Of a stretch of 64,000 bases of DNA, positions 22,601 through 32,700 are shown in pieces; position 1 is the stretch's first letter; every line of letters begins with the position of its first letter. The stretch lies in assembly GCA_902543485.1 (NCBI GenBank), contig CACBYP010000004.1:74501-138500 (forward strand), in the 5' to 3' direction. The position numbers were made by a program, and so were the translations under genes. The DNA comes from an uncultured Pelagibacteraceae bacterium (GTDB taxonomy: Bacteria; Pseudomonadota; Alphaproteobacteria; Pelagibacterales; Pelagibacteraceae). Below the pieces are notes generated by a model. That model was not told where the DNA came from and did not search any database. It saw nothing but the letters and a program-made list of their open reading frames with translations.

Positions 22601-24112
22601 CGTGTCATCACCCATTGAGCCTGTTGCTTCTTTAGCATCTTCTGCCATGGGATGAAGAATTAATTCTAAATCTTCTATGCTATATCCAAAACAATGTTGA
22701 AAATTCCTCAAACTTTGGCCTTCTAGCTCTACTTTTTCAGTTTCTGCCTCTAATTTTTTATCAAGATCAATGATCTGATTGTTGTAATGTTTATATTCTT
22801 TTGAAAGGTAGTTTTTTATTTCATCGTTTGAATATACTTTACCTTTTTCTATTCTTACTCCTAATATTTCTCCAGGTCCTAATCTTCCTTTAGATACAAT
22901 TTTTTTCTCATTTAAATCTATCATTCCTGTTTCACTTCCTGCAAAAAGAAGTTTGTCTCTTGTCACTGTATATCTAAGTGGTCTTAATCCATTTCTGTCA
23001 GTTGCAACAATTACCCATTCATTATCTGTTGCAGCTATAGCAGCTGGCCCATCCCAAGGCTCCATGGTACTATTTAAAAAATTGAATAGTTGTTGATGAT
23101 CTTTTTTTAATACCTTATTTTTTTTTGACCAAGCATCTGGTATTAACATTAATTTTGCTAGAGGAGCAGGCTGTCCAGAAATATTTAATAACTCAAAAAC
23201 ATTATCTAATGATGCAGAGTCAGAATTTCCAGCTGGTATTACAGGCTTAAGATTCTCTATATCTTCGAAAACTGGACTAAACATCTCTTCTTCGTGAACC
23301 TTCATCCAATTAACATTTCCTTTAAGGGTATTTATTTCACCATTATGTGCTATAGATCTAAATGGTTGAGCTAAGTCCCAACTAGGCGCAGTATTGGTTG
23401 AAAATCTTTGATGAAATATTGCATACCTAGATATAAATCTTTCATCTTTTAAGTCAGTATAAAAATCTGACAAAGCTTCTGCTAAAAACATTCCTTTATA
23501 AATGATAGATTTAGAACTAAATGAACATATATAAAAATTATTTAATTGATTATTGAGAGCTTCTTTTTCAATTACTCTTCTAGTTTCATACAATTTTTGT
23601 TCCAGAGATTTATTGATAACTTTTTTGTCATTGTATGTGAACAATACTTGAGTAATTTCAGGTCTTGTTTGTTCAGCTTTTTCTCCTAAGACAGAGGGAT
23701 CAACAGGAACTTGTCTCCAGCCATAGATACTAAAATTTCTCTTTGTTAGTTCACTTTCAACAATAGTTCTACATTGCTCTTGAGCGCTATAATCATTTCT
23801 TGGTAAGAAAATCATACCCACACATAGTTCAGAATTATCATGTTTATGACCAGTGACTTCAATTTTTTCCTCAAAGAAATCTTTAGGAATTTCAATATGA
23901 ATTCCAGCACCATCTCCTGTTTTTCCGTCTGCATCGATTGCACCCCTATGCCAAACAGCTTTTAAGGCATCGATTCCATATTCTACGACTTTTCTTGATT
24001 TTAGACCTTCGGTAGATGCTACTAAGCCTACACCACATGCATCATGTTCCATTTCTTCCGAGTAAACATGATTACTTTTTAAAATTTTTAAATTTTTATT
24101 TCTTAACTTCAT
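19616..24112 (-). CDS. gltB: Glutamate synthase (NADPH) large subunit
   Basis: A 1498-residue GOGAT large chain that makes two glutamates from glutamine and 2-oxoglutarate. A propeptide of about 25 residues precedes catalytic Cys26 (HDACGVG) of the class II glutaminase domain. The central domain, FMN-binding synthase domain (GEGGEDEKRF, GAKPGEGGQLPG, SGHSGGTGATPQ) and 3Fe-4S cluster region (CHSNTCPVGVCTQ) follow, then a C-terminal glycine-rich beta-helix. It starts on the final base of the gltD stop, so the order is gltD-gltB. With glutamine synthetase it would assimilate ammonium. Confidence 0.98.
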   Translation of the reverse strand: MKLRNKNLKILKSNHVYSEEMEHDACGVGLVASTEGLKSRKVVEYGIDALKAVWHRGAIDADGKTGDGAGIHIEIPKDFFEEKIEVTGHKHDNSELCVGMIFLPRNDYSAQEQCRTIVESELTKRNFSIYGWRQVPVDPSVLGEKAEQTRPEITQVLFTYNDKKVINKSLEQKLYETRRVIEKEALNNQLNNFYICSFSSKSIIYKGMFLAEALSDFYTDLKDERFISRYAIFHQRFSTNTAPSWDLAQPFRSIAHNGEINTLKGNVNWMKVHEEEMFSPVFEDIENLKPVIPAGNSDSASLDNVFELLNISGQPAPLAKLMLIPDAWSKKNKVLKKDHQQLFNFLNSTMEPWDGPAAIAATDNEWVIVATDRNGLRPLRYTVTRDKLLFAGSETGMIDLNEKKIVSKGRLGPGEILGVRIEKGKVYSNDEIKNYLSKEYKHYNNQIIDLDKKLEAETEKVELEGQSLRNFQHCFGYSIEDLELILHPMAEDAKEATGSMGDDTPLAVLSDKYRPLYHYFRQNFSQVTNPPIDSLRENKVMSLKTRFGNLGNILDFSKLTKDNIYVLNSPILSNAQFEKFLKFFGNNNKVLDCTFSKDDDLETSINLLKVKSEQAVREGIKQIILSDKNISENRMPMPILLCIGAINTHLVKLGLRGYVSINVQTGDALDTHSFATLIGVGATTVNPYLAFDSLHQRHSKKLFGNFTFDECVSRYIKSVNLGLLKIMSKMGISVLSSYRGGCNFETVGLSRTIVKDYFPGMLSKISGIGLKGIEKKIRTIHEEAFFNNSNILPIGGIYRYRKNGETHQYQGKLIHLLQTAVGQGSYEIYKKYTKGIYNLNPISLRDLVDFKSKNPIDISNVEPVSNILKRFGSGSMSHGALSKEAHETLAVGMNRIKGASCSGEGGEDEKRFKIMENGDSANSRVKQIASARFGVTINYLNNCNEIEIKIAQGAKPGEGGQLPGFKVTDEIARLRHSTPGVTLISPPPHHDIYSIEDLAQLIYDLKQINPKARVGVKLVASSGIGTIAAGVAKAKADIILISGHSGGTGATPQTSVKYVGVPWEMGLTEANQVLTLNNLRHQVTLRTDGGIKTGRDVVIAAMMGAEEFGVATTALVAMGCIMVRQCHSNTCPVGVCTQDDKLREKFTGTPDKVVNLFTFIAKEVREILADLGFKSLNEVIGRTDLLRQVSKGSPNLDDLDLNPLFVQADPGKNKRYCEKPEINSVPDTLDQKLWPEIENKIDKKEKINEEFEIQNTDRAVGTRISYHLYKKFGNNNLDENFIELNFKGSAGQSFGAFAIKGLKLTLKGDANDYVAKGLSGGTIVIKLQDESNLVSNENTIIGNTVLYGATSGKLLAAGQAGERFAVRNSGATAVVEGCDSNGCEYMTGGNIIILGDIGDNFGAGMTGGMAFIYDPENQFDKKVNPESVVWQTPETKFWIEHLGKLIQEHKIETNSTISKKIVENFENEINNFVQVCPKEMLDKLENPISNKKLVGQAS

Positions 24113-25545
24113 TAAGCAACTCTAAGTTTTTGTTTACTTTGTAAATAATTATCAATTGAGGTTGCGGCATCTCTTCCGTCTTTGATACCCCAAACCACTA
24201 AAGATGCTCCTCGAACTATATCTCCAGCTGCAAAAACTCCCTCTATACTAGTTTCCATTGTATCAAAATCCGCTTTTATTGTTCCCCATCTTGATACTTG
24301 TAATTTTTCTTCATTAAATAATTTTGGAAGATCTTCTGGATCAAATCCAAGTGCTTTGATTACAAGATCAGCTTTAATTTCAAAATCTGAATTTTCTTCA
24401 ATAACTGGTTTTCTTCTACCGCTATCATCTGGCTCACCCAATTTCATTTTATTAACAACTACACTTTCAATTTTATTTGTTCCCTTAAACTCTTTAGGAC
24501 TTGTTAGCCATATGAATTCAACACCTTCTTCTTCTGCATTGCCAACTTCTCTTGCTGATCCTGGCATATTTTCTCTATCTCTTCTATATAAACATTTTAC
24601 AGATTTAGCATTCTGTCTCACTGAAGTCCTTAAGCAGTCCATTGCTGTGTCTCCACCTCCAATTACTACAACATCTTTACCTTCAGCATTTAAAGTTCCG
24701 TTATCAAATAACTCAACTTTATCACCTAGTCCTTTTTTATTTGATGCTGTCAAAAATTCCATTGCAGGGAAAATATTACTCAAATCATTACCAGGCAGGT
24801 TAACTTCTCTAGCTTTATAAACTCCTGTAGCTATTAAAATTGCATCATGTTTTTCTCTTAACTCCGTCAAGCTGGAATCTTTTCCAACTTCAAAGTTTAA
24901 AACAAATTTAATTCCACTTTCTTCCAAAAGTTTTATTCTTCTTTGAACAACAAGCTTTTCTAATTTAAATCCTGGGATACCATATATTAGTAGCCCTCCA
25001 GCTCTGTCATAACGATCATATATAGTTACCTTGTATCCTTTTTTTCTGAGTTGTTCTCCACAAGCAAGTCCGGCAGGACCAGAACCTATAATTCCTACAC
25101 TCTCATTTTTTTCACTATTTATTTCTATTGGTTTAACCCAACCATTTTCCCAAGCTTTCTCTGTGATATATTTTTCTATTGATCCAATAGTTACTGTTCC
25201 ATGACCTGATTGTTCTATTACACAATTTCCTTCACACAGCCTATCCTGGGGGCAAATTCTTCCACAAACTTCTGGCATGTTGTTTGTGCTTTGTGATAAT
25301 TGATAAGCTTCCTCATATCTTCCCTCAGCAGTTAGTTTAAGCCAATCTGGTATATTGTTACTTAACGGACAATGAACTTGGCAAAATGGTACTCCACATT
25401 GGGAACATCTGCTTGACTGCTGAACAGCTCTATCTTGTAAAAATTCTTGATATATTTCATCAAAATCCTCTTTTCGGTCTGATATATCTCTTTTAGGTGG
25501 ATTTTGTTGACCTATATGAACAAACTTAAGCATTTTTTCTGACAT
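24112..25545 (-). CDS. gltD: Glutamate synthase (NADPH) small subunit
   Basis: A 477-residue FAD/NADPH subunit that supplies electrons to GltB. The N-terminal 4Fe-4S region has CSQCGVPFCQVHCP and CGRICPQDRLCEGNC. The FAD motif GSGPAGLACGEQL is near 152-164 and the NADPH motif VVVIGGGDTAMDC near 290. The C-terminal GVFAAGDIVRGASLVVWGI fits the family. It is the first gene of gltDB. A TATAAT lies about 30 bases before the ATG. Confidence 0.98.
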   Translation of the reverse strand: MSEKMLKFVHIGQQNPPKRDISDRKEDFDEIYQEFLQDRAVQQSSRCSQCGVPFCQVHCPLSNNIPDWLKLTAEGRYEEAYQLSQSTNNMPEVCGRICPQDRLCEGNCVIEQSGHGTVTIGSIEKYITEKAWENGWVKPIEINSEKNESVGIIGSGPAGLACGEQLRKKGYKVTIYDRYDRAGGLLIYGIPGFKLEKLVVQRRIKLLEESGIKFVLNFEVGKDSSLTELREKHDAILIATGVYKAREVNLPGNDLSNIFPAMEFLTASNKKGLGDKVELFDNGTLNAEGKDVVVIGGGDTAMDCLRTSVRQNAKSVKCLYRRDRENMPGSAREVGNAEEEGVEFIWLTSPKEFKGTNKIESVVVNKMKLGEPDDSGRRKPVIEENSDFEIKADLVIKALGFDPEDLPKLFNEEKLQVSRWGTIKADFDTMETSIEGVFAAGDIVRGASLVVWGIKDGRDAATSIDNYLQSKQKLRVA

Positions 25546-25575
25546 AGTGGTCGCTGTATATACGATAAAAATTTA

Positions 25576-25581
25576 ATTATA
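25576..25581 (-). promoter_or_regulatory. Candidate -10 element for gltDB
   Basis: A perfect TATAAT on the minus strand, 30 bases upstream of the gltD ATG. No convincing -35 stands at 17 bases, so the promoter may depend on an activator, which would suit a nitrogen-assimilation operon. The gltD-uppP spacer (25546-25723) shows nothing else that I can name. Confidence 0.35.
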
Positions 25582-25723
25582 AACAATTACAAGGTCATAA
25601 ATATTGACTAATATTCCACAAAACTAAAGCAAATCAGCAGTTTTTTCTTATTATGCATAGATGATATGCAAATATGTAATTGCTTTAATTTGGTTACAAT
25701 TTCATTATGAAGTATTGGATCTA

Positions 25724-26491
25724 ATGATTTCAAAATATGTAGAGACGCTAATTTTATCAATTATTCAAGGAATATCTGAGTTTATTCCAGTTAGCTCGTC
25801 TGCACATCTTTTCATTATATCAAGATTGAGTGAATTCAATGTTAGTAACCTACAATTAGATATTAGTCTGCATTTAGGTTCTTTGTTAGCAATTATTTTA
25901 TTTTTTAGAAAAGAGTTAATAAATATCATTAATAATAAAAATATATTTCTACTAATAATTCTTGGGTCTATACCTTTAGTTATTGTTGGTTATATTTTTT
26001 ACTCCACAAATTTAATTGATCATTTAAGAAACTTAAAAGTTGTCGCTTGGACAACTTTGATTTTTGGAATTTTATTATACTTTTCAGATAAGTTTGAATT
26101 GAAAAATAAAATTTCTTCAGAATTAAATATTAAAAGTATTATTATAATAGGGTTATTTCAGATTTTAGCTATTATCCCGGGAGTCAGTAGATCAGGTATA
26201 GTAATTACAGCTTCAAGATTTTTAAAATTTGACAGAGTTGAATCATCAAAGATAGCATTTTATTTGTCTATTCCAGCTTTAGCAGGTGCAAGTGTTTTAG
26301 GATTTAAAGATGTTATTGATAATCAAATAAATTTTGATGCTATATTTATTTTTTCTACTTCAGCTTCATTTTTATTTTCTTATTTTACAATTAAATATTT
26401 TCTTATTTATGTAAAAATGTTTAGTTTGAGTTTTTTTGTTATTTATAGAGTAGTTTTAAGTATTATTCTTTTTTCAATTATTTACTTATGA
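25724..26491 (+). CDS. uppP: Undecaprenyl-diphosphate phosphatase
   Basis: Membrane phosphatase that recycles undecaprenyl-PP to the monophosphate carrier for peptidoglycan and glycan synthesis. From this ATG the protein is 255 residues and begins in the family-typical way, with SIIQGISEFIPVSSSAHL near 12-29 holding the catalytic Glu/Ser motif, and PGVSRSG later. About eight hydrophobic segments are visible. An in-frame ATG at 25661 would add 21 residues with no counterpart in the family, so the later start is preferred. The 3' end overlaps the EamA gene by six bases. Confidence 0.95.
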   Translation: MISKYVETLILSIIQGISEFIPVSSSAHLFIISRLSEFNVSNLQLDISLHLGSLLAIILFFRKELINIINNKNIFLLIILGSIPLVIVGYIFYSTNLIDHLRNLKVVAWTTLIFGILLYFSDKFELKNKISSELNIKSIIIIGLFQILAIIPGVSRSGIVITASRFLKFDRVESSKIAFYLSIPALAGASVLGFKDVIDNQINFDAIFIFSTSASFLFSYFTIKYFLIYVKMFSLSFFVIYRVVLSIILFSIIYL

Positions 26492-27373
26492 TTTTTTGGA
26501 CGTTGGAGCAATTTGAGAAAATATTACAGCAATAAGAATTAATACACATCCTATAATATTATTTATGTTAAGAACTTGACTTAAAATAATCCATCCAGCA
26601 ATTGTTGCGAAGACACCTTCAAGAGAGTAAATTATTGCTGCTGGAGCTTCTTCAATATTTTTTTGTGCAAACATTTGTAAAGTAAAAGCAATTCCTCCAG
26701 ATAAAACCCCTGCATATAATATTGAACTATACTCAGTTAAAATTTTTGTAATAACTACTTCCTCTAAAATAAAAGCAAATATAAGAGATAAACCAAAAAC
26801 AAGAGCTGCTTGTAATGCTGCATAAAAAATTGGTATATTAAACTTCTCCATAAATTTTCCAGCGAAAATTATATGTAAAGCCCAAAATAGTGAGCATAGA
26901 ATAACTAAAGCATCACCTATCATAATTTCTGAGTTCGAAAAATCACTTAATAGGTAAACACCTATTATACATAAACCTATTGAAGGCCAAAGACTCCAAT
27001 GGACTTTAATAGAATAAATAAAAAATAATAAAATTGGAACTAACGGAACGTAAAAAACTGTAAAGAAAGCTGCATTAGCTATATTTGTGTATTGTAATGC
27101 AGCTTGCTGCAAGTAGGTACCCAAAAATAATGATATACCCATTAAAAATAAATATTTTAAAAATAAATTTTTATTAGAATTGATTTCATAATTAATTTTT
27201 TTTCTCTCTAAAATTAAAGCAATTGGCAGGACTGTAAGAAAACCAACAAAAAATCTAGATGCATTGAATGTTAATGGACCAATATTGTCCATGCCTGTGT
27301 CTTGAGCAATGAAAGCAGTGCCCCAAATAAATGTTGTTATCAAAGCGCATATAAGCGATGTAGTTTTGGACAT
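26486..27373 (-). CDS. EamA/DMT-superfamily permease
   Basis: A 295-residue integral membrane protein with about ten transmembrane segments in two EamA repeats. The first starts ALITTFIWGTAFIAQD and the second ILCSLFWALHIIFAGKFME, both typical of drug/metabolite transporters. SLEGVFATIAGWIILSQVLN in the last repeat is another family stretch. The substrate cannot be inferred. It is downstream of the dioxygenase gene by 14 bases on the same strand, so it probably shares the aceE-aceF operon's 3' portion. Confidence 0.88.
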   Translation of the reverse strand: MSKTTSLICALITTFIWGTAFIAQDTGMDNIGPLTFNASRFFVGFLTVLPIALILERKKINYEINSNKNLFLKYLFLMGISLFLGTYLQQAALQYTNIANAAFFTVFYVPLVPILLFFIYSIKVHWSLWPSIGLCIIGVYLLSDFSNSEIMIGDALVILCSLFWALHIIFAGKFMEKFNIPIFYAALQAALVFGLSLIFAFILEEVVITKILTEYSSILYAGVLSGGIAFTLQMFAQKNIEEAPAAIIYSLEGVFATIAGWIILSQVLNINNIIGCVLILIAVIFSQIAPTSKKS

Positions 27374-27387
27374 TAATTTAATTAAAT

Positions 27388-28485
27388 TTAGATAATATTA
27401 TTCATTCTACAACAGCTATCAAAATCTTCTTTATTGATATAGCAACCAGCCATTTTTCTTATACCTGAAAATGCACCTCTACCATGCATTACTCTCCAAT
27501 TATTAAAAATTAGTAATTCACCAGGTTTTAAAATATGCCTCCACTGATATTGCTTTTGGTTTGCCATCGTATCAAATACTTTAATTGCTTTATAAAAATT
27601 AATTGTTTTCTGATTAGTTTCTCTAAAAGGTGCTCTATCGTAATTGTTAAAACTAATTTGATCAAAATTATTTTTTTCATTTAATTTTATTATTGGTCTT
27701 TTTGCTTCAAGGCGAACACCATCACCAATATAAGAACCTTTAACTTTTGTATTTGTTAAAGTTTTAAAATGTTTTTTATATTTTTGTTTGATTTCATTTG
27801 CCAATTTAAATCCATCTACCATTATAGAGTCTCCACCTTTGGCATCATACTTGCAACAAAGTAGTAATTGTAAGCCAGGCGCATCATTACTATATGTAGA
27901 ATCTGTATGAGGTCTCAGTTCTTGGTTTGAATATGCACTGTCTGCTTTCTTATTATTTGACTCAAAAGTCCACAATCCTCCAAAAATTGAATTTCTGACA
28001 TAACCTATTTTTTGAGCTATATATTCAACAGAGTTTAAATTCTTTGAACAATTTCTTACGACTGCAAAACCATATATGTGGATTTTTTTTAATAAATTTT
28101 TAAATCCAACTTTAGTTTTTAATTGTTTATAGTTAATGAAAATTTGATTTTTTATGTCTTTATCTTTCCAAAATTGAGTATCACTTTTAGTTTCTTTTTT
28201 TTTTAAAGAATTTTTTTTTAAAAATTCATATGAATATTTAGTTGGTTTATTTTCATCAGACCATAATATTTCAATGAATTTCCCTTTTTTTAATAATTTT
28301 GCTTTTTTAACTTTGATATTAATGTCTAAATTTGCGGTATAAGTTATTCTTTGATTGGTTTTAAAATCCCAGTTTTCTTTATTTTTAATATGATCTCTTA
28401 ACCAAATATTGGGAAATGTTTCAAACTTATTGTCATTAAAGTAAAATACAGTTTTATTATTTAAAAGTTTAAAATTTTTAATCAT
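27388..28485 (-). CDS. Fe(II)/2-oxoglutarate dioxygenase, gamma-butyrobetaine/trimethyllysine hydroxylase-like
   Basis: A 365-residue member of the TauD-fold GBBH/TMLH group. The N-terminal DUF971-like domain has NIWLRDH (26-32), but the cluster of zinc-binding cysteines that normally follows is missing. The catalytic domain carries H193-x-D195 in RPHTDSTYS, the distal His334 in VMHGRGAFSG, and Arg343, expected to bind 2-oxoglutarate. The actual substrate is uncertain: gamma-butyrobetaine, trimethyllysine or another betaine-like compound. It overlaps the aceF start by four bases, an unusual position for such an enzyme. Confidence 0.8.
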   Translation of the reverse strand: MIKNFKLLNNKTVFYFNDNKFETFPNIWLRDHIKNKENWDFKTNQRITYTANLDINIKVKKAKLLKKGKFIEILWSDENKPTKYSYEFLKKNSLKKKETKSDTQFWKDKDIKNQIFINYKQLKTKVGFKNLLKKIHIYGFAVVRNCSKNLNSVEYIAQKIGYVRNSIFGGLWTFESNNKKADSAYSNQELRPHTDSTYSNDAPGLQLLLCCKYDAKGGDSIMVDGFKLANEIKQKYKKHFKTLTNTKVKGSYIGDGVRLEAKRPIIKLNEKNNFDQISFNNYDRAPFRETNQKTINFYKAIKVFDTMANQKQYQWRHILKPGELLIFNNWRVMHGRGAFSGIRKMAGCYINKEDFDSCCRMNNII

Positions 28486-29765
28486 TGCTTAGCTAATTTG
28501 TAGGCAAAGTTTTTACCAAGGTTATTTTTTAATTCATTATTAAATCTTGAACCTTCAGCACCGTCAATAATTCTATGATCATAAGAGAGAGATAAAGGCA
28601 ACATTGTTCTAGGTTTAAATTGTCCATCAATATAAACAGGTTTAATATAAGTCCTTCCAATTCCTAAAATAGCAACCTCAGGATAATTTATTATAGGTGT
28701 AAAATAAGTTCCTCCAATGCCACCTAGGCTTGTTATAGTTATGGATCCTCCATAAAACTCTTTTTTATCTATCTTCAAATTTCGGCAATCATCACTAACT
28801 TTTTTTAGATCCTTGCTTATTTGATCTATATTCTTTTGATTAGCATTTCTTATTTTTGGCACCATTAAACCATTGGGAGTATCAACTGCAATTCCTACAT
28901 GGAAGTATTTTTTTAATGTTATTTTTCCATTTTCAATATTGTCAATAGAACTATTAAATCGTGGAAAAACTTTCAAAGCTTCCACAACTGCCTTTATAAT
29001 AAATGCCAATGGTGTAATTTTCTTTTTTTCTCCAGTAAAAGTATCAGTCAAATTTTGTCTAAATTCTTCTAACTCAGTGATATCTGCTTCATCACAACTA
29101 GTAACATGCGGTATTGTTTGCCAAGAATTTGATAAATGTGGAGCAGCAATTCTTTTAATTCTTGGTATATCTTGAATTTCTACATCTCCAAAATCAGCGT
29201 GATCATATTCTGAGGGCTTTATAGATGGAGCCTTCTTTTCTTCTTGAGGTTTATTAAAATTAAAAGATACGAATTTTTTTATATCCTCCTCTATAATTCT
29301 TCCTGATCGTTGTGATCCAGTAATATTATTAATATCAACACCAAGTTCTCTTGCAAATTTTCTAGTTTTTGGGCTAGCAAGTGCTTTGCTTGATTTGAAT
29401 ACACTAACTCTATTATTTTTTAATATTTCTTTTGGTTTTGAAATTAGTTTTTCGGATGTTTTTTGTATAATAGTTTCTTCTTTAATCTCTTTGACCTCTT
29501 CTTCAATTTGCTCATCTGGTTTTTCTTCTTCTGAACCAATTATTAGTATTGATGAACCCTTTGAAACCTTATCACCAACTTTTAAATTAACTTTTTTAAC
29601 ACTACCTGAGTATGGGCTTGGGATCTCAACACTTGATTTATCGCTTTCTATTGTAATTATTGGATCATCTTTATTAATATTTGATCCTGGCTCTATTAAT
29701 ACCTCAATTACTTCAACATCTTTAAAATCACCAATGTTAGGAACTAATACTTCTTTCTCGGTCAT
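28482..29765 (-). CDS. aceF: Pyruvate dehydrogenase E2, dihydrolipoamide acetyltransferase
   Basis: A 427-residue E2 chain. One lipoyl domain spans about 1-78, with the lipoylated Lys43 in ESDKSSVE. A flexible linker follows, then a peripheral subunit-binding domain at about 127-163 (ALASPKTRKFARELGVD) and the acetyltransferase domain from about 200, with catalytic H397-x3-D401 in DHRIIDG. It has a single lipoyl domain where some proteobacterial E2 chains have three. The ATG shares a base with the aceE stop. The E3 gene is not next to it. Confidence 0.95.
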   Translation of the reverse strand: MTEKEVLVPNIGDFKDVEVIEVLIEPGSNINKDDPIITIESDKSSVEIPSPYSGSVKKVNLKVGDKVSKGSSILIIGSEEEKPDEQIEEEVKEIKEETIIQKTSEKLISKPKEILKNNRVSVFKSSKALASPKTRKFARELGVDINNITGSQRSGRIIEEDIKKFVSFNFNKPQEEKKAPSIKPSEYDHADFGDVEIQDIPRIKRIAAPHLSNSWQTIPHVTSCDEADITELEEFRQNLTDTFTGEKKKITPLAFIIKAVVEALKVFPRFNSSIDNIENGKITLKKYFHVGIAVDTPNGLMVPKIRNANQKNIDQISKDLKKVSDDCRNLKIDKKEFYGGSITITSLGGIGGTYFTPIINYPEVAILGIGRTYIKPVYIDGQFKPRTMLPLSLSYDHRIIDGAEGSRFNNELKNNLGKNFAYKLAKQ

Positions 29766-32700
29766 TATAATTTTGTGGGCATGGGCTTATCTTTATCAAT
29801 TTTATATTTTTTAATTGCATCTACCGCATGTTTAGAAGCAATTAACTGTTCATTAGATAAAATACTTAAGCCATATGCAACTATATGCTCTTTATCGACT
29901 TCAAAAAATTTTCTTAGATTTTTTCTTGTATCACTTCTACCAAATCCATCTGTACCCAATGAATAAAAACTTTTATTTATGTAAGGTCTAATTTGGTCTG
30001 AATTCATTCTCATGTAATCTGAAGCTGCTAAAATAGGACCTTCGGTTTTTCCAAGGCATTTTTCAACGTAAGAGATTTTTTTCTCTCCTCCTGGATTAAG
30101 CAAATTATACCTTTCTGTTTCAAGTCCATCTCTTCTTAATTCATTAAAACTGGTAACACTCCATACTTCACTATCAACTTGATATTCATTTTGTAAAATT
30201 TCTGCTGCTTTAATCATCTCTCTTAAAATTGTTCCTGAACCCAATAATTGAATCTTATTTTTTTTATTCTTGCTGAAATCTTTTATTTTATACATCCCTT
30301 TTAATATGCCTTCTTCACAATCTTTGGGCATCTCTGGATGAGAATAATTTTCATTCATTGTTGTAATATAGTAAAAAATATTTTCATGTTTTTCATGCAT
30401 TCTTCTTAAACCTTCTTTAAAAATTGTAGCTAATTCATAATGAAAGGTTGGATCATAAGAAACACAATTTGGAATTGTTGATGCTAATAAATGACTGTGA
30501 CCATCTTGGTGTTGAAGACCTTCTCCAGCCAAAGTTGTTCTTCCGGCTGTAGCTCCAATTAGAAATCCTCTTGTTTGACTATCTCCAGCTGCCCACGCAA
30601 AATCACCAGTTCTTTGAAAACCAAACATAGAATAAAAAAGATAAATTGGTATCATTTCTATATCATGATTTGAATACGATGTTCCTGCAGCTATCCATGA
30701 TGCCATGGATCCAGCCTCATTTATTCCCTCCTCTAAAACTTGACCACTTTTCTCTTCCTTGTATGAGCTTAATTGAGCTGAGTCCTCAGGCTCATATTTT
30801 TGACCTTCGTGCGCATATATACCTATTTTTTGGAAAAAACCTTCCATACCAAATGTTCTTGCTTCATCAGGGATTATTGGAACAAGTCTTGGAGCAACAT
30901 TTTTATCTCTTAGCAAATTCGTCAACATCCTAACAAGTGCCATAGTAGTTGACATTTCTTTTTCACCAGTTGATTTTTTCATAAAGTCAAAAATATCATT
31001 ACTTGGTGTTTTGATTGGCTTCGAAAAAGACGATCTCTCAGGAATATATCCTCCTAAAGCCAATCTTCTTTTCTTTAAGTATTTTATTTCCTCTGAATTT
31101 TCATCAGGTCTAAAGTATTCTATATTTTTGACTTGTTCATCTGTTAATGGAACATCAAATCTATCTCTATAATATAGCAAATCATCTACACCTAATTTTT
31201 TTTGCTGATGGGTTGTATTTATACTTTCACCAGATTTTCCCATACCGTATCCTTTAATAGTTTTAGCTAATATGACTGTTGGTCTGTCTTTTGTATTAAT
31301 AGCTTTATGATATGCAGCATAAACTTTATGCGGGTCATGACCGCCTCTATTTAATTTCCAAATATCGCTATCCGTATAACTTGCAACTAGATTTTTAAGT
31401 TCAGGGTATTTCCCAAAGAAGTTATCTCTAACATATAAACCGCCTTTTGCTTTAAAGGCTTGGTATTCTCCATCAACTGCTTCGTTCATTCTTTTTACAA
31501 GTAAACCTGATTTATCATTTGCGAGTAAAGGATCCCAATATGATCCCCAAATGACTTTTATTACATTCCATCCAGCTCCTCTAAAAATTCCTTCTAATTC
31601 TTGAATAATTTTACCATTTCCTCTTACTGGACCATCTAATCTTTGTAAGTTGCAGTTCACAACATAAATCAAGTTATCTAACTTTTCTCTTGCTGCTAAA
31701 CCAATAGATCCTAGAGCTTCTGGCTCGTCTATTTCACCGTCTCCTAAGGAAGACCAAACTTTTCTATTCTCATCTTTTATTAATTTTCTATTAATAAGAT
31801 ATTTCATAAATCTTGCCTGATAGGTTGCCATCATTGGTCCAAGACCCATGGAAACAGTTGGAAACTGCCAAAACTTAGGCATCAGCCATGGATGAGGATA
31901 AGATGACAAACCTCCTGGGTAAACTTCCTGTCTGAATCTATCTAATTGCTTCTCGTCAAGTCTTCCTTCCAAAAAAGCTCTAGCGTAAATACCTGGCGCT
32001 GAATGCCCTTGGAAATAAATTAAATCTCCACCAAATTTATTGCTTTTAGCTCTCCAAAAATGATTCATTCCTATATCATAAAGAGTTGCTGCTGAAGCAA
32101 ATGTCCCAATGTGACCTCCTAATGAAGGATCTCTCATGTTTGCTCTGACAACCATCACTGCAGAATTCCATCGAATTAGTGCTCTGATTTTTCTTTCAAT
32201 ATTTTGATCACCTGGAGACTTTATCTCTTCATCTGCTGGTATAGTGTTTATGTATGGTGTATTTTGGGTGTAGGGTATATTTGATCCCTCTTTATATGCC
32301 TGATCAATTAATTGTTTAATTAAAAAATGAGCTCTCTCAGGTCCTTCGGAATGCACTACAGCTGACAAAGATTCTAACCATTCTTTTGTCTCTTGAGGAT
32401 CAATATCATTATTATTTTCAACTATTTCTAATCTTTCATTATGTTCCTCTTGTGTATTTTCTACTTTGATCTCTTTATGTACACTCGTATCTAATTCAGA
32501 ATTATTATATCCATTAGAATTTTCCGCTTCGGCAATTATTTTTTCAGTTGCAGGTGGTATCTTTTCAATAGTTTCTTGTTTTTGCTGAGTTCCATTCTCA
32601 GAAGATAATGTTAGTATCAAATCTCCTTTAGAAACTTTATCACCAATCTTTATGTTAATACTATCTACAACACCCTCAAAAGCAGATGGTACTTCAACAC

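Noticed and set aside
25661-25723. 21-residue N-terminal extension of uppP
   Set aside because: Family members start just before the QGISEFIPVSSS motif; the extension has no matching sequence.
29765-29980. Plus-strand open frames at the aceE/aceF junction
   Set aside because: They lie within conserved minus-strand coding sequence and show no homology pattern.
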